A stretch of 64,000 bases of DNA, taken from Cepaea nemoralis (taxonomy: Eukaryota > Mollusca > Gastropoda > Stylommatophora > Helicidae). How positions within the stretch are numbered: position 1 is the stretch's first letter; each line of letters begins with the position of its first letter. The stretch spans positions 255,001-319,000 of the forward strand of contig JACEFZ010027762.1 in NCBI GenBank assembly GCA_014155875.1, written 5' to 3'. This document shows, one piece after another, positions 1-12,800 of this stretch. A program made the translations under genes and the position numbers. The notes under the pieces are model-generated. The model was not told where the DNA came from. It saw nothing but the letters and a program-made list of their open reading frames with translations, and did not search any database.

Positions 1-786
1 ACCACTTTAGGTTCCACACATCAGGGCACCACTTTAGGTTCCACACATCAGAGCACCACTTTAGGTTTCACACATCAGAGTGAGACATTAGGTTCCACAA
101 ATCAGGGCAGGCACCACTTTAGGTTCCACACATCAAAGCAAGACATTAGGTTCCACACATCAGGGCACCACTTTAGGTTCCACACATCAAAGCAAGACAT
201 TAGGTTTCACACATCAGGGCACCACTTTTGGTTCCACACGTCAGGGCAAGACATTTGATTCCACACGTCAGGGCAAGACATTTGGTTCCACACATCAGGG
301 CACCACTTTAGGTTCCACACATCAGAGCACCACTTTAGGTTTCACACATCAGAGTGAGACATTAGGTTCCACAAATCAGGGCAGGCACCACTTTAGGTTC
401 CACACATCAAAGCAAGACATTAGGTTCCACACATCAGGGCACCACTTTAGGTTCCACACATCAAAGCAAGACATTAGGTTTCACACATCAGGGCACCACT
501 TTTGGTTCCACACGTCAGGGCAAGACATTTGGTTCCACACATCAGGGCAAGACATTTGGTTCCACACGTCAAGGCAAGACATTTGGTTCCGCGCACCAGG
601 GCAAGACATCTGGATCCACACATCAGGGCAAGACATTTTGTTCCAAACATAGGAGCAAGACATTTTATTCCAAACATCAGAGCAAGATATTTTGTTCCAT
701 ATCAGGGCGTGACATCTGGTTCCAAACATCAGAGCAAAACATTTAGTTCCAAACATTGGAGCAAGACTTTTGTACCAAACATCAGG
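1..786. repeat. 27-bp minisatellite (about 29 copies)
   Basis: Imperfect 27-bp units of the form accactttaggttccacac plus atcagggc; the first half alternates between accactttag and aagacatttg. An extra 4 bases in one unit gives a 274-bp higher-order repeat: 1-274 is copied at 275-548 with few changes. Units after about 630 are diverged. Because 27 is a multiple of three, frames stay open on both strands; the predicted peptides are simple repeats and I do not call genes. Confidence 0.95.
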
Positions 787-1479
787 TTGATAGAGTGAGG
801 GATTTATGGAGTGCGGGCTGATAGAGTGGTGGGTTGGTGGTGTGATGAGTTGACAGATTTGCACGAAAGACAATCGATCAACAGCGGAACCTATCAAGGG
901 CAGAGAAAGCACATGTTTGTGTAGGAACATGATCGCCACTGCCGCTGTCCATGACACATTATGATTGATGATAAGTAGCATTGATTCATTCTGCTTGTAT
1001 TGTTCTTGGGCGGTGGAGACATGTCCCTTGGGTACAAACATCAACTGGATATAGAACAAACCCACAGAAGCAGGGTAACTGCACAAATATCTGTCTTTGT
1101 TCGTTAAAGAATAACCTCATAACGGCATTTGTGCCTTCCTCCTGCAAGGGTAACCTGTTTAGAAGAATCCCCCCCCCCCCAATCCTCCTCCCTGCGACTA
1201 GAGCTCATGTTGCCTCGTGTGGTTGGCCGCAGTTTAAACACAGGCTCACTTCTCTCTATTGATGGCAGACAGGGGGAGGCGGTCGAAAACATTCCCAGTA
1301 ATGATGAGTTAGGGGGAGAGACGATGATTTTATTCCCTCGGGGAGTCCAGGGGAGGTCGGGGCAATTGGTCGCGATATGTTGGTCTGTAATTAGGGAACT
1401 GAATTATGTGGTAAAGTGGAGAGATGTAGTACAGAGAATGAAGGTGATTACGATAGAAAGAAAGACAGACAGGTGCGTA
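787..1479. other. Unique sequence, no gene seen
   Basis: No recognisable coding similarity or element ends. A 12-base C run lies at 1169-1180. Confidence 0.6.
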
Positions 1480-1640
1480 AATAGGTAGGTGGATAAGTAG
1501 GTAATTAGGTAAGCGGACAGACTAATGGAAGGATAGATGATAGATAGAAGTATACACAGATGGGTAGACAGACAGACGGACAGACAGACGGACGGACGGG
1601 CGGATGGATTGTTACATGAATAGATCGATGGAACGATAGG

Positions 1641-1710
<70 letters not shown>

Positions 1711-1815
1711 GGACAGGACAGGGCGGGCGGGTGGGTGGGTGGGTGGATAGGTGGGTGTTGGATTGGATAGATAGATTAGCAGTTGAGTGGGTTAATAGGT
1801 GGTTAGGGAGGTAGG
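1480..1815. repeat. GATA/GACA tetranucleotide microsatellite
   Basis: Degenerate tetranucleotide repeats: GATA at about 1640-1660, a near-perfect GACA run at about 1659-1712, then GGGT and GGAC-rich derivatives. Interrupted tetranucleotides extend to both sides. Confidence 0.9.
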
Positions 1816-2436
1816 CAGGCAGGTAAAGACAGAACGGAAAATGTAAAGTGTGTGTGTAAGATGTTAAAAAAGATGATATAACATTATCCTCAAACCCCCT
1901 TTCCCAATGAAAGCAAACTAATGGTGCTAGTGAACGACCTGACAACAACATCCACCCCGCCTTCCACACTAATGGATAAACGCACTTCCAGGAGGCTGTC
2001 TAAGTTTGGTTAGCGAATTCATGTCAGATATTCTTGACGTGTTGCTGTAATCCAAGAGAGTGGCAAGCAACAGCGGCCTCATGTAGATACGGTTGCAGCG
2101 TTGATTAGTTAGTTGACTTAGAGCCTAGACTAACAGCGTACCCAGGATTAGAGACAATTGCATAGCACACGCTGTCGTAATGTTTTGAATGATTACTTCC
2201 TCATATATACTAGGTCACGACATTATTGTGTGAGGCGACTATCTACCTACTATTCCTGGGGACATCTTTCGTAAGGTTTACTAGGCTGGTCGATACCGGA
2301 GCCAAAATGATAGGTGCACGTCAAATGCTCAAAATACCGGAGATTGAACCCTTGCCACTGTAGTGGTAAACCATAGCACTAATCATGATAGCAGCATAAT
2401 TCTCACACCGCAGGAATGTGTCTCTTGTTCCGAACC
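1816..2436. other. Unique sequence, no gene seen
   Basis: Spacer between two repeat arrays. I see no exon, RNA gene or transposon end. Confidence 0.6.
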
Positions 2437-3878
2437 TTGGAACCGTGTCCCACACCACCCATCTATATCCCGCACTACAGAATGGCATGTCCCGCACCAC
2501 AGATCTATTTCCCACTCTACAGAATGACATGTCCCGCACCACCGATCTATTTCCCACACTACAGAATGGCATGTCCCGCACCACCTATCTATATCCCGCA
2601 CTACAGAATGGCATGTCCCGCACCACCGATCTATATCCCGCACTACAGAATGGCATATCCCGCACCACCGATCTATATCCCGCACCACAGAGTCGTGTCC
2701 CGCACCACCCATCTATATCCCTCACCACAGAGTCATGTCCCGTACCACCGATCTATATCCCGCACTACAGAGGGGCATGTCCCGAACCACCGATCTATAC
2801 CCCGCACCACCGATCTATACCCCGCACCACCGATATATAACCCGCACCATAGAGGCATGTTCCGCACCACCGATCTATACCCCGCACCACCGATCTATAC
2901 CCCGCACCACCGATATATAACCCACACCATAGAGGCATGTTCCGCACCACCGATCTATATTCCGCACCAAAGAGGCATGTTCTGCACCGCCGATCTATAT
3001 TCCGCACCAAAGAGGCATGTTCCGCACCACCGATCAATACCTCGTACCATAGAGTCATGTCCCGCACCACCGATCTATACCCCGCACCACCGATATATAA
3101 TCCGCGTCATAGAGGCATATCCCGCACCACCGATCTATACCCCGCACCACCGATATATAACCCGCACCACCGATATATAACCCGCACCATAGAGGCATGT
3201 CCCGCACCACCGATCTATATTCCGCACCACTGAGTCATGTCCCGCACTACCGGCCTATATCCCTCACTACAGAGTCATGTCCCGCACCACCGATCTATAT
3301 CCCGCACCACCGATCTATACCCCGCACCACCGATATATAACCCGCACCATAGAGGCATGTCCCGCACCACCGATCTATATCCCGCACCACTGAGTCATGT
3401 CTCGCACTACCGGCCTATGTCCCTCACCACAGAGTCATGTCCCGCACCAACGATCTATATCCCGCACCATTGAGTCATGTCCCGCACCACCGGCCTATAT
3501 CCCTCACCACCGGCCTATATCCCTCACCACAGAGTAATGTCCCGCACCACAGAGCTATTCCAGCACTACTGAGTCATGTCTCGCACCACTGAGTCATGTC
3601 CCGCACCACAGAGCTATTCCCGCACCACAGTCATGTCCCGCACCACAGAGCTATTCCCGCACCACAGAGTCATGTCCCGCACCACAGAGTCATGTCCCGC
3701 ACCACAGAGCTATTCCCGCACCACAGAATCATGTCCCGCACTACAGAGCTATTCCCGCACCACAGAGGCATGTACCGCACCCCGATGTATATCCCGCACC
3801 ACTGAGTCATGTCCCGCACTACCGGCTTATATCCCTCACCACAGAGTTATGTCCCGCACCACAGAGCTATTCCCGCTA
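2437..3878. repeat. 20-bp minisatellite (about 70 copies)
   Basis: Units begin cccgcaccac and continue cgatctatat, cgatatataa, agaggcatgt or gagtcatgt, mostly 20 bp with some 22-bp variants (agaatggcatgt). Variant types are clustered, for example runs of the cgatatataa type at 2830-3340 and an agagctattc type after 3540. This suggests local amplification of sub-blocks. The predicted proteins in several frames are repeat shadows. Confidence 0.95.
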
Positions 3879-3987
3879 GGTGATTCAGTCTCAGGATGCA
3901 GATTGTCGTCTAGCCCGTGACTCTGCTCTACATTTGCCTTTGTGCCTGTCCATGAACTGAGCTTGGAACTATGATAGTAGGAAGAGC

Positions 3988-4272
3988 TGAAAATGAGAGA
4001 CACGTTTTAGAAAAAATTGGATTGGGAAATAGAAATGATGCAGGTGCCAAAATTAATTGAATTTTGCACAGAAAATGAGTTAATGATAGCCAACACACTT
4101 TTTAAACAAACCCCAAGACACATGGAAGTTCCCGGACAGTCCTACAAAATACCAGATAATCATATTTTAATACAAAGAAGATGGAGATCAAGCATAACAA
4201 GGACAAAAACCCTAGGAAGTGCAGACTGTGATACAGATCATTAGTAGACGCAGACGTGAAAGTAAAACTCTA
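3988..4272 (+). pseudogene. Decayed endonuclease fragment of an RTE-like non-LTR retrotransposon
   Basis: The translation contains LIEFCTENELMIANTLFKQ, then an RRWRSS segment and an SADCDTDH end. These are hallmarks of the C-terminal apurinic endonuclease (EEP fold) of RTE-type elements, the domain also found in CFDP2-like proteins; the DH pair is the usual catalytic end. The reading frame is broken: the preceding block GLGNRNDAGA lies in another frame, and LVDADVKVKL after DH needs a further shift. No reverse transcriptase follows directly, so this is an isolated remnant. The match to the family is from memory of its motifs. Confidence 0.7.
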
Positions 4273-4860
4273 AAGGTTTACCCGAAGACCAAACGCGTAC
4301 AAAACCACACACAGGACGCGTCGTACGCGTTTATGTGTATTTTATTTTATTTTATTATATTATTCATTTTATATATTTATTGAGTGCTTCTGATTTCGGA
4401 TTTTCATCTGTATTTCGGGATACGAGATGGATCTCCTTGTAAGGTATGTGCAACGTGTTGATGTTTAGTACGTTTCTTCTCGCAGGAGCTTAATATACCT
4501 ATTTGTTTCCAGCCGCTGCCTTTTCTTTCTATTACTGAATGAATGAATACTGTTGTACATATACTGGAGTGGGTAGGTATGTTTAAATATTGCTATGGGG
4601 GCGCCAAGTATAGTTTACTACAGTGGACAAGAAGGAACATTAGGAAAACTTGGGATGTGGACTATCATAACATGAACAGTGACAATAGTAACGGCCTGAT
4701 ATCTTTGTGAGTTTGTTATTAGACCAGTGCTTGATTGGTGGTAATTTCTGAAACCTTGGTAGCGAATTCAGAGGACTGGACAAGAATTATGTCCGTATTC
4801 CGTAGTCACTGGGCTCATGTAGATGACAGATTAGTCTAATAAATACATGCGTTTTAGAGA
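4273..4860. other. Unique AT-rich sequence, no gene seen
   Basis: Includes an ATTTT-rich stretch at about 4338-4380. Nothing else recognised. Confidence 0.55.
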
Positions 4861-4861
4861 T

Positions 4862-5095
4862 GTTGTCTAGTTGGCCGCACATTGGAAGCGACGAGTTCAA
4901 ATCTCATGCGTGACCACACTATAGCCTTACGTCTTCATACTGTGTACATATCTACTTCTTTCCTTTGTACCTATGAGTGCCGATCATACCTGGATATGTG
5001 TTACTTATGCTGTGAGGATGGTAGGGTTTCCCAGAAACCCGAGACCTGGACTTCTAGTAACAGCCAATCGCCTACGCCTGCTGTGTAGCTGTGGA
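4862..5095 (+). mobile_element. Possible tRNA-derived SINE, family 2
   Basis: A polymerase III B-box-like motif (gagttcaaatctc, about 4892-4904) follows an A-box-like stretch (agttggccgc). A region similar to the sequence after the B box (tatctacttct) also occurs near 6588, downstream of another B-box-like motif. It is too diverged to be a functional tRNA and no target-site duplication was found. Confidence 0.35.
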
Positions 5096-6439
5096 AGAAG
5101 AACGCCTGTATAGATGTTTTCTCCAGCCTGAAGCACCTTGTGTCTACACCATCTGCGCGCTGAGGAAAAATTAAATCCAAACACCGTTGATGAGGAGTGT
5201 GTTGAGTGGTGTTGTCGGTAAACTGACTCGTCCCCTCACAGAGACACCGTCTTTCCCCCGCTGCTCGATGAAGCGTCGAACAAGTTAAGATATTGCATTT
5301 ATAGCATGGAATGAACCAAACAGAGGAAGGGAGGCAGACAACTGTTACCAACCGTGTTTAAGGACTCCTGCTGTTTAGTTGATAACTCTCGGGGTCAGAG
5401 AAACTATAGACAGCTTTTGTCCGGCCACAGACTCAACTCTTCACCTGGGGTGGAGCATATTCTTTCCCTATTCCTGGTCGGTCTTTGTGGTCAAAGAGGA
5501 GTAACTCTTGACGCGATGCACGTCAAAGAGAAATAACTCGTATAACATTGTTCCCTTCAATGAAAGTTCACTTTGTCGGTCCTCCAGGTTGAAGATCCGA
5601 ACCCTCTACGCTGAGTGTTTGAGAATAACAGCCCTGGACATAGAAGAGATTTAGGGCGTGCAGTTTTCCCATTAGATAGTAACACCTCTTCCCGCCCTTT
5701 CACGGAAGATGAAAGGTTTCCGAGAGGCGAAATACTGTTGGCATCGTTCACAGATTCACATTTAATTGGGCGACCTTTGACCTAGGGTCACACGAGTGAG
5801 TTTGAATCCTGTCCGAGTTTAACGAGGGTTTGTGAAGCCTCTTTCAGACAGTGCTGGGATACGGGCGGACATCTTCAGCGCTCTTCCCATGATAGTGACG
5901 GCGGTGTTTCCATGCTTTACGACCGGGCCCTGGCAGAATTCAATGGCGCGGACTTGATTTTGATGGCTGCTGTACGTACCCCTCAGCCTGCACCCTTTGC
6001 CCGGCTTCTGCATGATTCCACATCTGTGCCTGTCTATGCTCGTCCCCGGCTAATGCCGATGCGGGTGCGTAGTTTTGCGGCCGCGGAGAGATCTCTGGTC
6101 GGGTGTTCACACTGTCCCCGACTGAATCAAGCCCAAAATTGTTTTTAAAAAAAATGGGAGTTTGACTTATTATTCACGTCTGCTCGAACATCAAAAGATG
6201 GGTGTGGTTTGCAATCAGACATGCTGAAGGGAATTAATCTTCTTTGACTCATTGAGTAAAGATGCGAAAATTATTGCCTCCCGTGTCTTTTGTTGTGAAT
6301 AAATTGTCCACATCGGGCCGAGTTCCGTCCCTGAACTACCCCTATCGCTCTGAGAGAAACAATCAGGAGCAATATATCTTGTGTAGAAATGATTTCACCA
6401 AATAATGTCTAGTTCCCTTTGTGTCATATTAATCAAAGC
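5096..6439. other. Unique sequence, no gene seen
   Basis: Open frames here are short and show no recognisable motif. I see nothing else that can be supported. Confidence 0.5.
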
Positions 6440-6494
6440 ACACATTTGATTTCATTTAGCTGGTCGAGAATCCTAGTGCATTTGTTTGTTTTTA

Positions 6495-6612
6495 GCGCGG
6501 TGGTTGTCTGTGGTGATATAACGAGTTCGAGTCTGCTGTGCGTATTGCGTCCGTGTGAGTGTTATTGTTTATTGCTGTCTGTGGTATCTACTTCTATCCA
6601 CTTGTTTTGTTG
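6495..6612 (+). mobile_element. tRNA-like SINE remnant, family 2
   Basis: Contains an A-box-like gcgcggtggttgtc and a good B box, gagttcgagtc, about 35 bases apart, then a tatctacttct segment shared with the copy near 4950. The T-stem is not consistent with a working tRNA. Confidence 0.35.
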
Positions 6613-7267
6613 TTTCTTGAATTAACTGCCCCAGTTAGGAGCCAAGGTTTCATAGAGGTTGGTTGGTTGGCTGGTTGGTTGGTGAAAGCTCTGGGAGTCT
6701 GTAAGTTCGATTCATTGGTATAGACGTTCATGTAAATGTCCTGCATCTATTGTGGCGAGGCTGGTGTCGAGACTTCTTTCCGGACCACAGTGTCCTTATG
6801 CGGTTTTACCGCTACCGTCCCGGTTTTATAGGATTTGTCCCGAAGTGCCCCGAACAATTGTCCAGAGACAACCATATACCAGTTTGTGAACATCGACCAA
6901 TACTCATAATAAGAGTCGTTTAATTGGTGTAGTATGTATGTAAACTATACGCGTATATAAAGTTTATAAGAACATTCAAAGACACTTTCAAGAATAAGAG
7001 GGAATTAAAATGTTCACACCAGAGAGAACTGGTTCTGACAGATGGGTATTGTGGGTAGGTGCAGGAATGTTGTTTCTCTAGACGACAATATTTAGACCTG
7101 ATTTAAGCTTATATTGTGCCTCCTGGTACTCACGCCAAGTCTACAGTCTGTATTCAGGCTCATGGGCATTTACTGGAACAGTGGACAGAACGGATGTCAC
7201 TTACTTTAGTTAAGGCAGTGGGACTGTACAAACATGTGATCTTTTTTTTGTGGACTTTTATTACTTG
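6613..7267. other. Unique sequence with a short GGTT repeat
   Basis: A ggttggttggctggttgg stretch occurs at about 6658-6680. Nothing else recognised up to the LINE at 7268. Confidence 0.55.
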
Positions 7268-8697
7268 ACCCCAGTGGAACTGTTGACATGATTTTCGCTG
7301 CAAGAGAAATGTCAGGAACGGAACTGCAAAATGTTCTCCACTTTCATTGACCTTACCAAGGCTGTTGATACAGTCAGCAGAGAAGGACTGTGGAAGATTA
7401 TGGCAAAATATGGCTGTCCACGAAAGTTTGTCCAAATAGTGCGGCTATTTCATGATGGCATGTAGGCAAGAGTACAGGAAAATGGTGAACTGTCTGAGCC
7501 ATTTCCTGTCACCAATGGAGTGAAACAAGGATGTGTCCTGGCACCAACACTGTTCAGCCTCATGTTTTCAGCTATGTTGACGAATGCCTTCGAGAACAAC
7601 GACATTGGAATAGACATCAACTACCGCATGGATGGAAAGTTATTCAATCTCAGAAGGCTGAAAGCTAAAACCAAAATTGACAGCGACACCGTCAGAGAGC
7701 TCCTGTTTGCTGATGATTGCGCTCTATACGCCAACTCAGAGGCGGACATGCAACATAATGTTTCAGCTTTCTCACATGCCTGTGCCAACTTTGGGCTCAA
7801 TATCAATTTGGAGAAGACTGTAGTTATGTACCAGCCAGCTCCAGGGAATAATCACACTGTGCCGAATATCAAAGTGAATGATCATAGTCTAAGTGTTGTG
7901 GACAAATTCACCTATCTTGGCAGCACTGTGTCACAAGCTGCCACAATTGATGATGAAGTGAATGCAAGAATCTCCAAGGCCAGCGCGGCCTTTGGCAGAC
8001 TGTACAAGAATGTATGGGACAGAAATGGAATAAGCCTGCAAACAAAGCTGAAAGTCTACAAAGCAGTTGTATTATCCACACTGCTATATGCTTGTGAAAC
8101 CTGGACTGTTTATCAGCGACACGCTAGGAAATTAAACCACTTCCACACAGTCTGCCTTAGGAAGTTACTGAAGATTAAATGGCAAGACAAGATCCCAGAC
8201 ACTGAAGTCCTAGAAAGAGCGTCCATGCCCAGTATCCACACTCTACTAATGAAGAATCAGATTCGCTGGGCTGGTCACTTGACTCGCATGCCAGATCACA
8301 GGCTCCCTAAACGAATTTTTTACGGCAAGCTGCGTTGTGGTAAACGCTCCCAAGGCGGCCAGAGGAAACGCTTTAAAGACACTCTGAAAATCTCACTGAA
8401 TGCTTTTGGAATTCATCATGACACCTGGGAGACTGCAGCCAGAGACCGAAATTCGTGGCGTGCATCATTACGCAAGGGTGCAGTCACTTGTGAGGCAACC
8501 AGGATTGCAAGAGCTGTGAAGAAAAGACAGAACAGAAAAACCACTGCAGAAATCCTCCTCCAGAAACGTCAAGCATTCTTTGTCCACATTGTCAAAGAAC
8601 ATTTCGAGACAAAATAGGCCTCATCAGCCATCTTAGAACTCACGGCTCCATACTTTCAACCCCACTGGATGAAATGAATGGTCATCATCATTCTTGA
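7268..8697 (+). mobile_element. 5'-truncated non-LTR retrotransposon with C-terminal zinc finger
   Basis: The element begins in the reverse transcriptase fingers (SGTVDMIFAAR) and runs through the palm, thumb and a C-terminal C2H2 zinc finger into a short 3' UTR ending in a TCATCATCATT-type tail. The endonuclease half is missing, as is usual for 5'-truncated LINE copies. A second copy of the same architecture is nested at 25,930-27,301. I could not identify a target-site duplication. Confidence 0.85.
7333..8660 (+). pseudogene. Broken reverse transcriptase with C2H2 finger (LINE ORF2 3' part)
   Basis: The palm reads FIDLTKAVDTVSREGLWKIM, then GVKQGCVLAPTLF and FADD (7706-7717), the metal-binding catalytic pair of reverse transcriptases. 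A TAG at about 7465-7467 replaces an expected Gln codon in FHDGM-ARVQ. After it a 365-codon frame stays open to 8617. Near 8575-8580 a frameshift moves the zinc finger (CPHCQRTFRDKIGLISHLRT) out of frame; its cysteines and histidines are still readable. A deletion in the AAR..EMSG region removes a few residues near the start. The copy is dead but fairly young, given the length still open. Confidence 0.85.
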
Positions 8698-8789
8698 TGG
8701 ACAAACAACACAACACTTGACCCCAAATCACACAACTGGTATCAGAAATACCTAGTTTATTGGCCAGTGCTGTCTCGCTGAAGCGGGGT

Positions 8790-8895
8790 TTAATGCGCTT
8801 GCAATGTAAACTTCCGATGCGCTGAGGGCGAAGTGGTGGGTTTACCCTCTACACTGGTCAGGTGGATGTCAACATTTACTTCTCGAAGCGACGTA
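8790..8895 (+). mobile_element. Degenerate tRNA-derived SINE head, family 1
   Basis: The segment gatgcgctgagggcg...tgggtttaccctctacac matches the tRNA-like head of the SINE copies at 9490, 33295 and 58711 (tgctgatggcg...ggttcaacccctacac). The B box is degraded. Confidence 0.4.
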
Positions 8896-9024
8896 TCCCC
8901 TGAGTGAATGTAAACACAGACGTCATAGACACAATACTGCACGATTTCTGGCCTGACATATTTCACAGCCGAGACAGTCAGCACCACTGAATATGAGATA
9001 TAATTCTGCAGTATGCACACTGTA

Positions 9025-9200
9025 AATTGGCTTCTCGTTGAGAAAGCAATGGGGAAACTACCAAACGTAAAATTCTGCCGGATGTAGTCACTGTAGTGCC
9101 TTCTTCGTGTTTATATGTTGTGTTCTGTGTATTTGTTTGCTGATGAAGGCTGTTCGCCGCAACGTCGCATGTTTTCCATAATTGTGTTTTGTTAAAGCTG
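9025..9200 (+). mobile_element. Dispersed repeat with AAAGCAATGG motif
   Basis: Contains gagaaagcaatggggaaact and, 90 bases on, gctgatgaaggctgttcgcc. Both blocks recur in the same order at 46,620-47,005, and the first recurs at 63,440-63,600. The family is unidentified; it resembles the 5' UTR motif of the LINE at 29,439. Confidence 0.45.
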
Positions 9201-9489
9201 CATGACTTCGCGTTATGTTATATTGTTATAAGGTGCACAGTCACAGGTATCTTTGACCAGCCAGTGGCTCTATTGCCGTAGACTGGGGTCAGTTGGGTTC
9301 CTGTACGTATGTCACTGCCTAGAGACTGATCACCTCTAGCGATGCCGCCGTGCATCTAGGCATACAGAATATGATGGGCCTATCACATCGCAGTCCCAGA
9401 GCAGAAAACTCCCTGGGGACAATTTACAAACAAAATAACATCATAGACTCATGGTGCGCTCCAGCTTCGAGACTGTCTTCTTGTTGTCT

Positions 9490-9610
9490 AGCGTGTTCAT
9501 ATAAGACCTGTCGGTCTTAAACTGCCAGTGCGCTGATGGCGGTGTAGGTGGTTCAACCCCTACACCGGCATAAAGTTGGATATAACTGGATTGAAACCTC
9601 GCAGGTTCAT
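9490..9610 (+). mobile_element. tRNA-derived SINE head, family 1
   Basis: The tRNA-like part gcgctgatggcgg...ggttcaacccctacacc has an intact polymerase III B box. The central conserved domain seen in the copies at 33.3 kb and 58.7 kb is absent, so this is a truncated copy. Confidence 0.5.
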
Positions 9611-10979
9611 TTCTTTTAAAGTAGCAGAATTTGCATATACTTTACAGGACGTCGCAGTCATTTATGCTTTATCATTAATATTGGGGCTCTTCGCTAGCCG
9701 TTGCTAATGAGGACCGAGCACGTGTGGAAATGTCCCGAGTGTCGTGAGGTCGGGTTTTCACTCAACTGAAGTTCTTTGCGTTTTAAATACGGAGTTAATG
9801 AGCAAGTCCTGGAGTATATTAAGTTCAATGAATGAACTAGGATTGAATAGATGAATGTGTCAACAGGCAGGGACAGGGTTAAGCACACTAAGCAGAGATT
9901 AACACAAGGCAATAGACAGGCATGGATAACTCGCCTAGTCAGCAAAGTATTTAGATGTTTACATTACAGTATTTCCGCTTGGAGAGATACTATAAAATAG
10001 GAAGATGTAGGTAGGTTTTCTCAATTTGCAGTTGTGTCACGACACCGGCCTTTACGGCCTGCCCTTTATGATGTACAAATGATTGTAAAGTTGTGTAAGA
10101 CGCAGACGGGACCTCGTGCGTTTGGCCATGGTCAGAGGCAACTAGGCATCTGTTCCAGAGATAACCTGGAAAAGGGCGGTATTACATCATAAATTTAAGC
10201 TTGTATACAACTGTCCGGAGACTACTGTCCGAAACTAGATGTGAACCCGGCACGTTTCGATCATTGGGTACACGCCATAGTTCAAAGCCACTCCGGTCTC
10301 CATTGTGGGTATGAGGATGAGGAAATTAGCACGATAAAATAAATGAAGAATGAGCCACTGGCTGGCAGTGGGTGCGTGTGGGAACCCGCGGGTCCTGGCC
10401 ATGTCTTCCATGGCCCACACAATTGAGCGCATAGATGCGGAAGTTCAGTGAATCGTCATGTCAACGCCGGCCCATGTCCACGATCTGGGCACAAATAAAA
10501 GTCTTGTTGTCTCCAGCGCTGGTCCCATTGTTTCTTGGGTCATCTGAGCGGTCAATCCCACAGAAAATTCGACAGTAGAATTCACAGTCCAGCGCCGTGT
10601 CGGGCTGTCTCGGCATCGCCACACCAATCGCCAGCATCTTGTTCTCACGTCTCTCAGTCTGCTCCATGGAGCCCAGATTCTAATACAGGACATGCTTGCC
10701 CACGGTTTTTGTCTAACCCTGTTTTTTTTTTTGTCAACTGTCTAATTAGGTTTTCGTTATTAGCGAAGCGTGCGTGGTAGAGCGGTAGCGTCTTGACTAT
10801 TGTCGAGAATATATCGGGAACGACACCCGTATTTCACCGCTGGCTCTTGTCTTATGTGGTTGCAGAATAGTATCTGCCTAATGGTGTTTACATGCACATG
10901 CTCACGTTAGCTCCCATATATTCACGTTAGCTCACATATATTCACGTTTGCTCACATATAGTCACGTTAGCTCACACAT
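9611..10979. other. Unique sequence, no gene seen
   Basis: No exon or element could be supported. A tRNA A-box-like string (gtggtagagcggtag) lies at about 10774, but no convincing B box or cloverleaf follows. Just before the array, ttcacgttagctcacatata is repeated about four times (10,900-10,975). Confidence 0.5.
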
Positions 10980-12800
10980 TATCCTACTTCCTAACAAATG
11001 ATATTGTCTAGTTGTGCTTTCTATCAAATGATACTGTCTAATTCTGCTTTCTAACAAATGATACTGTCTAATTCTGCTTTCTAACAAATGATACTGTCTA
11101 GTTGTGCTTTCTAACAAATGATACTGTCTAGTTGTGCTTTCTAACAAATGATACTGTCTCATTCTGCTTTCAAACAAATGATACTGTCTAATTATGCTTT
11201 CTAACAAATGATACTGTCTAGTTGTGCTTTCTAACAAATGATACTGTCTAATTCTGCTTTCTAACAAATGATACTGTCTAGTTGTGCTTTCTAACAAATA
11301 ATACTGTCTCATTCTGCCTTGTAACAAATGATTCTGTCTAGTTGTGCTTTCTAACAAATGATATTGTCTAGTTGTGCTTTCTAACAAATGATACTGTCTA
11401 ATTCTGCTTTCTAACAAATGATACTGTCTAGTTGTGCTTTCTAACAAATGATACTGTCTAATTCTGCTTTCTAACAAATGATACTGTCTAATTCTGCTTT
11501 CTAACAAATGATATTGTCTAGTTGTGCTTTCTAACAAATGATACTGTCTAATTCTGCTTTCTAACAAATGATACTGTCTATTTCTGTTTTCTAACAAATG
11601 ATACTGTCTAGTTGTGCTTTCTAACAAATGATACTGTCTAGTTGTGCTTTATAACAAATGATACTGTCTAATTCTGCTTTCTAACAAATGATACTGTCTA
11701 GTTGTGCTTTCTAACAAATGATACTGTCTAGTTGTGCTTTCTAACAAATGATACTGTCTCATTCTGCTTTCAAACAAATGATACTGTCTAATTATGATTT
11801 CTAACAAATGATACTGTCTAGTTGTGCTTTCTAACAAATGATACTGTCTAATTCTGCTTTCTAACAAATGATACTGTCTAGTTGTGCTTTCTAACAAATG
11901 ATACTGTCTCATTCTGCCTTGTAACAAATGATTCTGTCTAGTTGTGCTTTCTAACAAATGATATTGTCTAGTTGTGCTTTCTAACAAATGATATTGTCTA
12001 GTTGTGCTTTCTAACAAATGATACTGTCTAATTCTGCTTTCTAACAAATGATACTGTCTAGTTGTGCTTTATAACAACTGATACTGTCTAATTCTGCTTT
12101 CTAACAAATGATACTGTCTAGTTGTGCTTTCTAACAAATGATACTGTCTAATTCTGCTTTCTAACAAACGATACTGTCTAGTTGTGCTTTCTAACAAATG
12201 ATACGGTCTAGTTGTGCTTTCTAACAAATGATACTGTCTAGTTGTGCTTTCTAACAAATAATACTGTCTAGTTGTGCTTTCTAACAAATGATACTGTCTA
12301 ATTCTGCTTTCTAACAAGTGATACTGTCTAGTTGTGCTTTCTAACAAATGGTACTGTCTAATTCTGTTTTTTAACAAATGATACTGTCTAGTTGTGCTTT
12401 CTAACAAATGATACTGTCTAGTTGTGCTTAGTTGTGCTTTCTAACAAATGACATTGTCTAGTTGTGTTTTCTACAAATGATACTGTCTAATTCTGCTTTC
12501 TAACAAATGATACTGTCTAGTTATGCTTTCTAACAAATGATACTGTCTAATTCTGCTTTCTAACAAATGATACTGTCTAATTGTGCTTTCTAACAAATGA
12601 TACTGTATAATTCTGTTTTCTAACAAATGATACTGTCTAGTTGTGCTTTCTAACAAATGATACTGTCTAGTTGTGCTTTTTAACAAATGATACTGTCTAA
12701 TTCTGCTTTCTAACGAGTGATACTGTCTAAGCTGTGCTTTCTAACAAATGATACTGTCTAGTTCTGCTATTTAGCAAATGATGTAGCCTAGGTCTGTTTT
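10980..12800. repeat. 30-bp minisatellite A (about 60 copies)
   Basis: Units of about 30 bp built from ctttctaacaaatgatac followed by tgtctagttgtg or tgtctaattctg. The two variants are intermixed. Marker variants caaacaaatg (11171 and 11771) and gccttgtaac (11316 and 11916) recur exactly 600 bp apart, showing a 20-unit higher-order duplication. Edges past 12,720 are degenerate. Minus-strand frames of the type HLLESTTRQY are repeat shadows. Confidence 0.95.

Noticed and set aside
5001..5351. Minus-strand 116-codon frame
   Set aside because: It overlaps a SINE-like segment and shows no recognisable motif or splice signals.
10770..10850. tRNA gene starting at gtggtagagcggtag
   Set aside because: The A box is plausible, but there is no matching B box or cloverleaf.
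10962..12686. Minus-strand LESTTRQYHL repeat protein
   Set aside because: Shadow of the 30-bp minisatellite; the frame is open only because 30 is a multiple of three.
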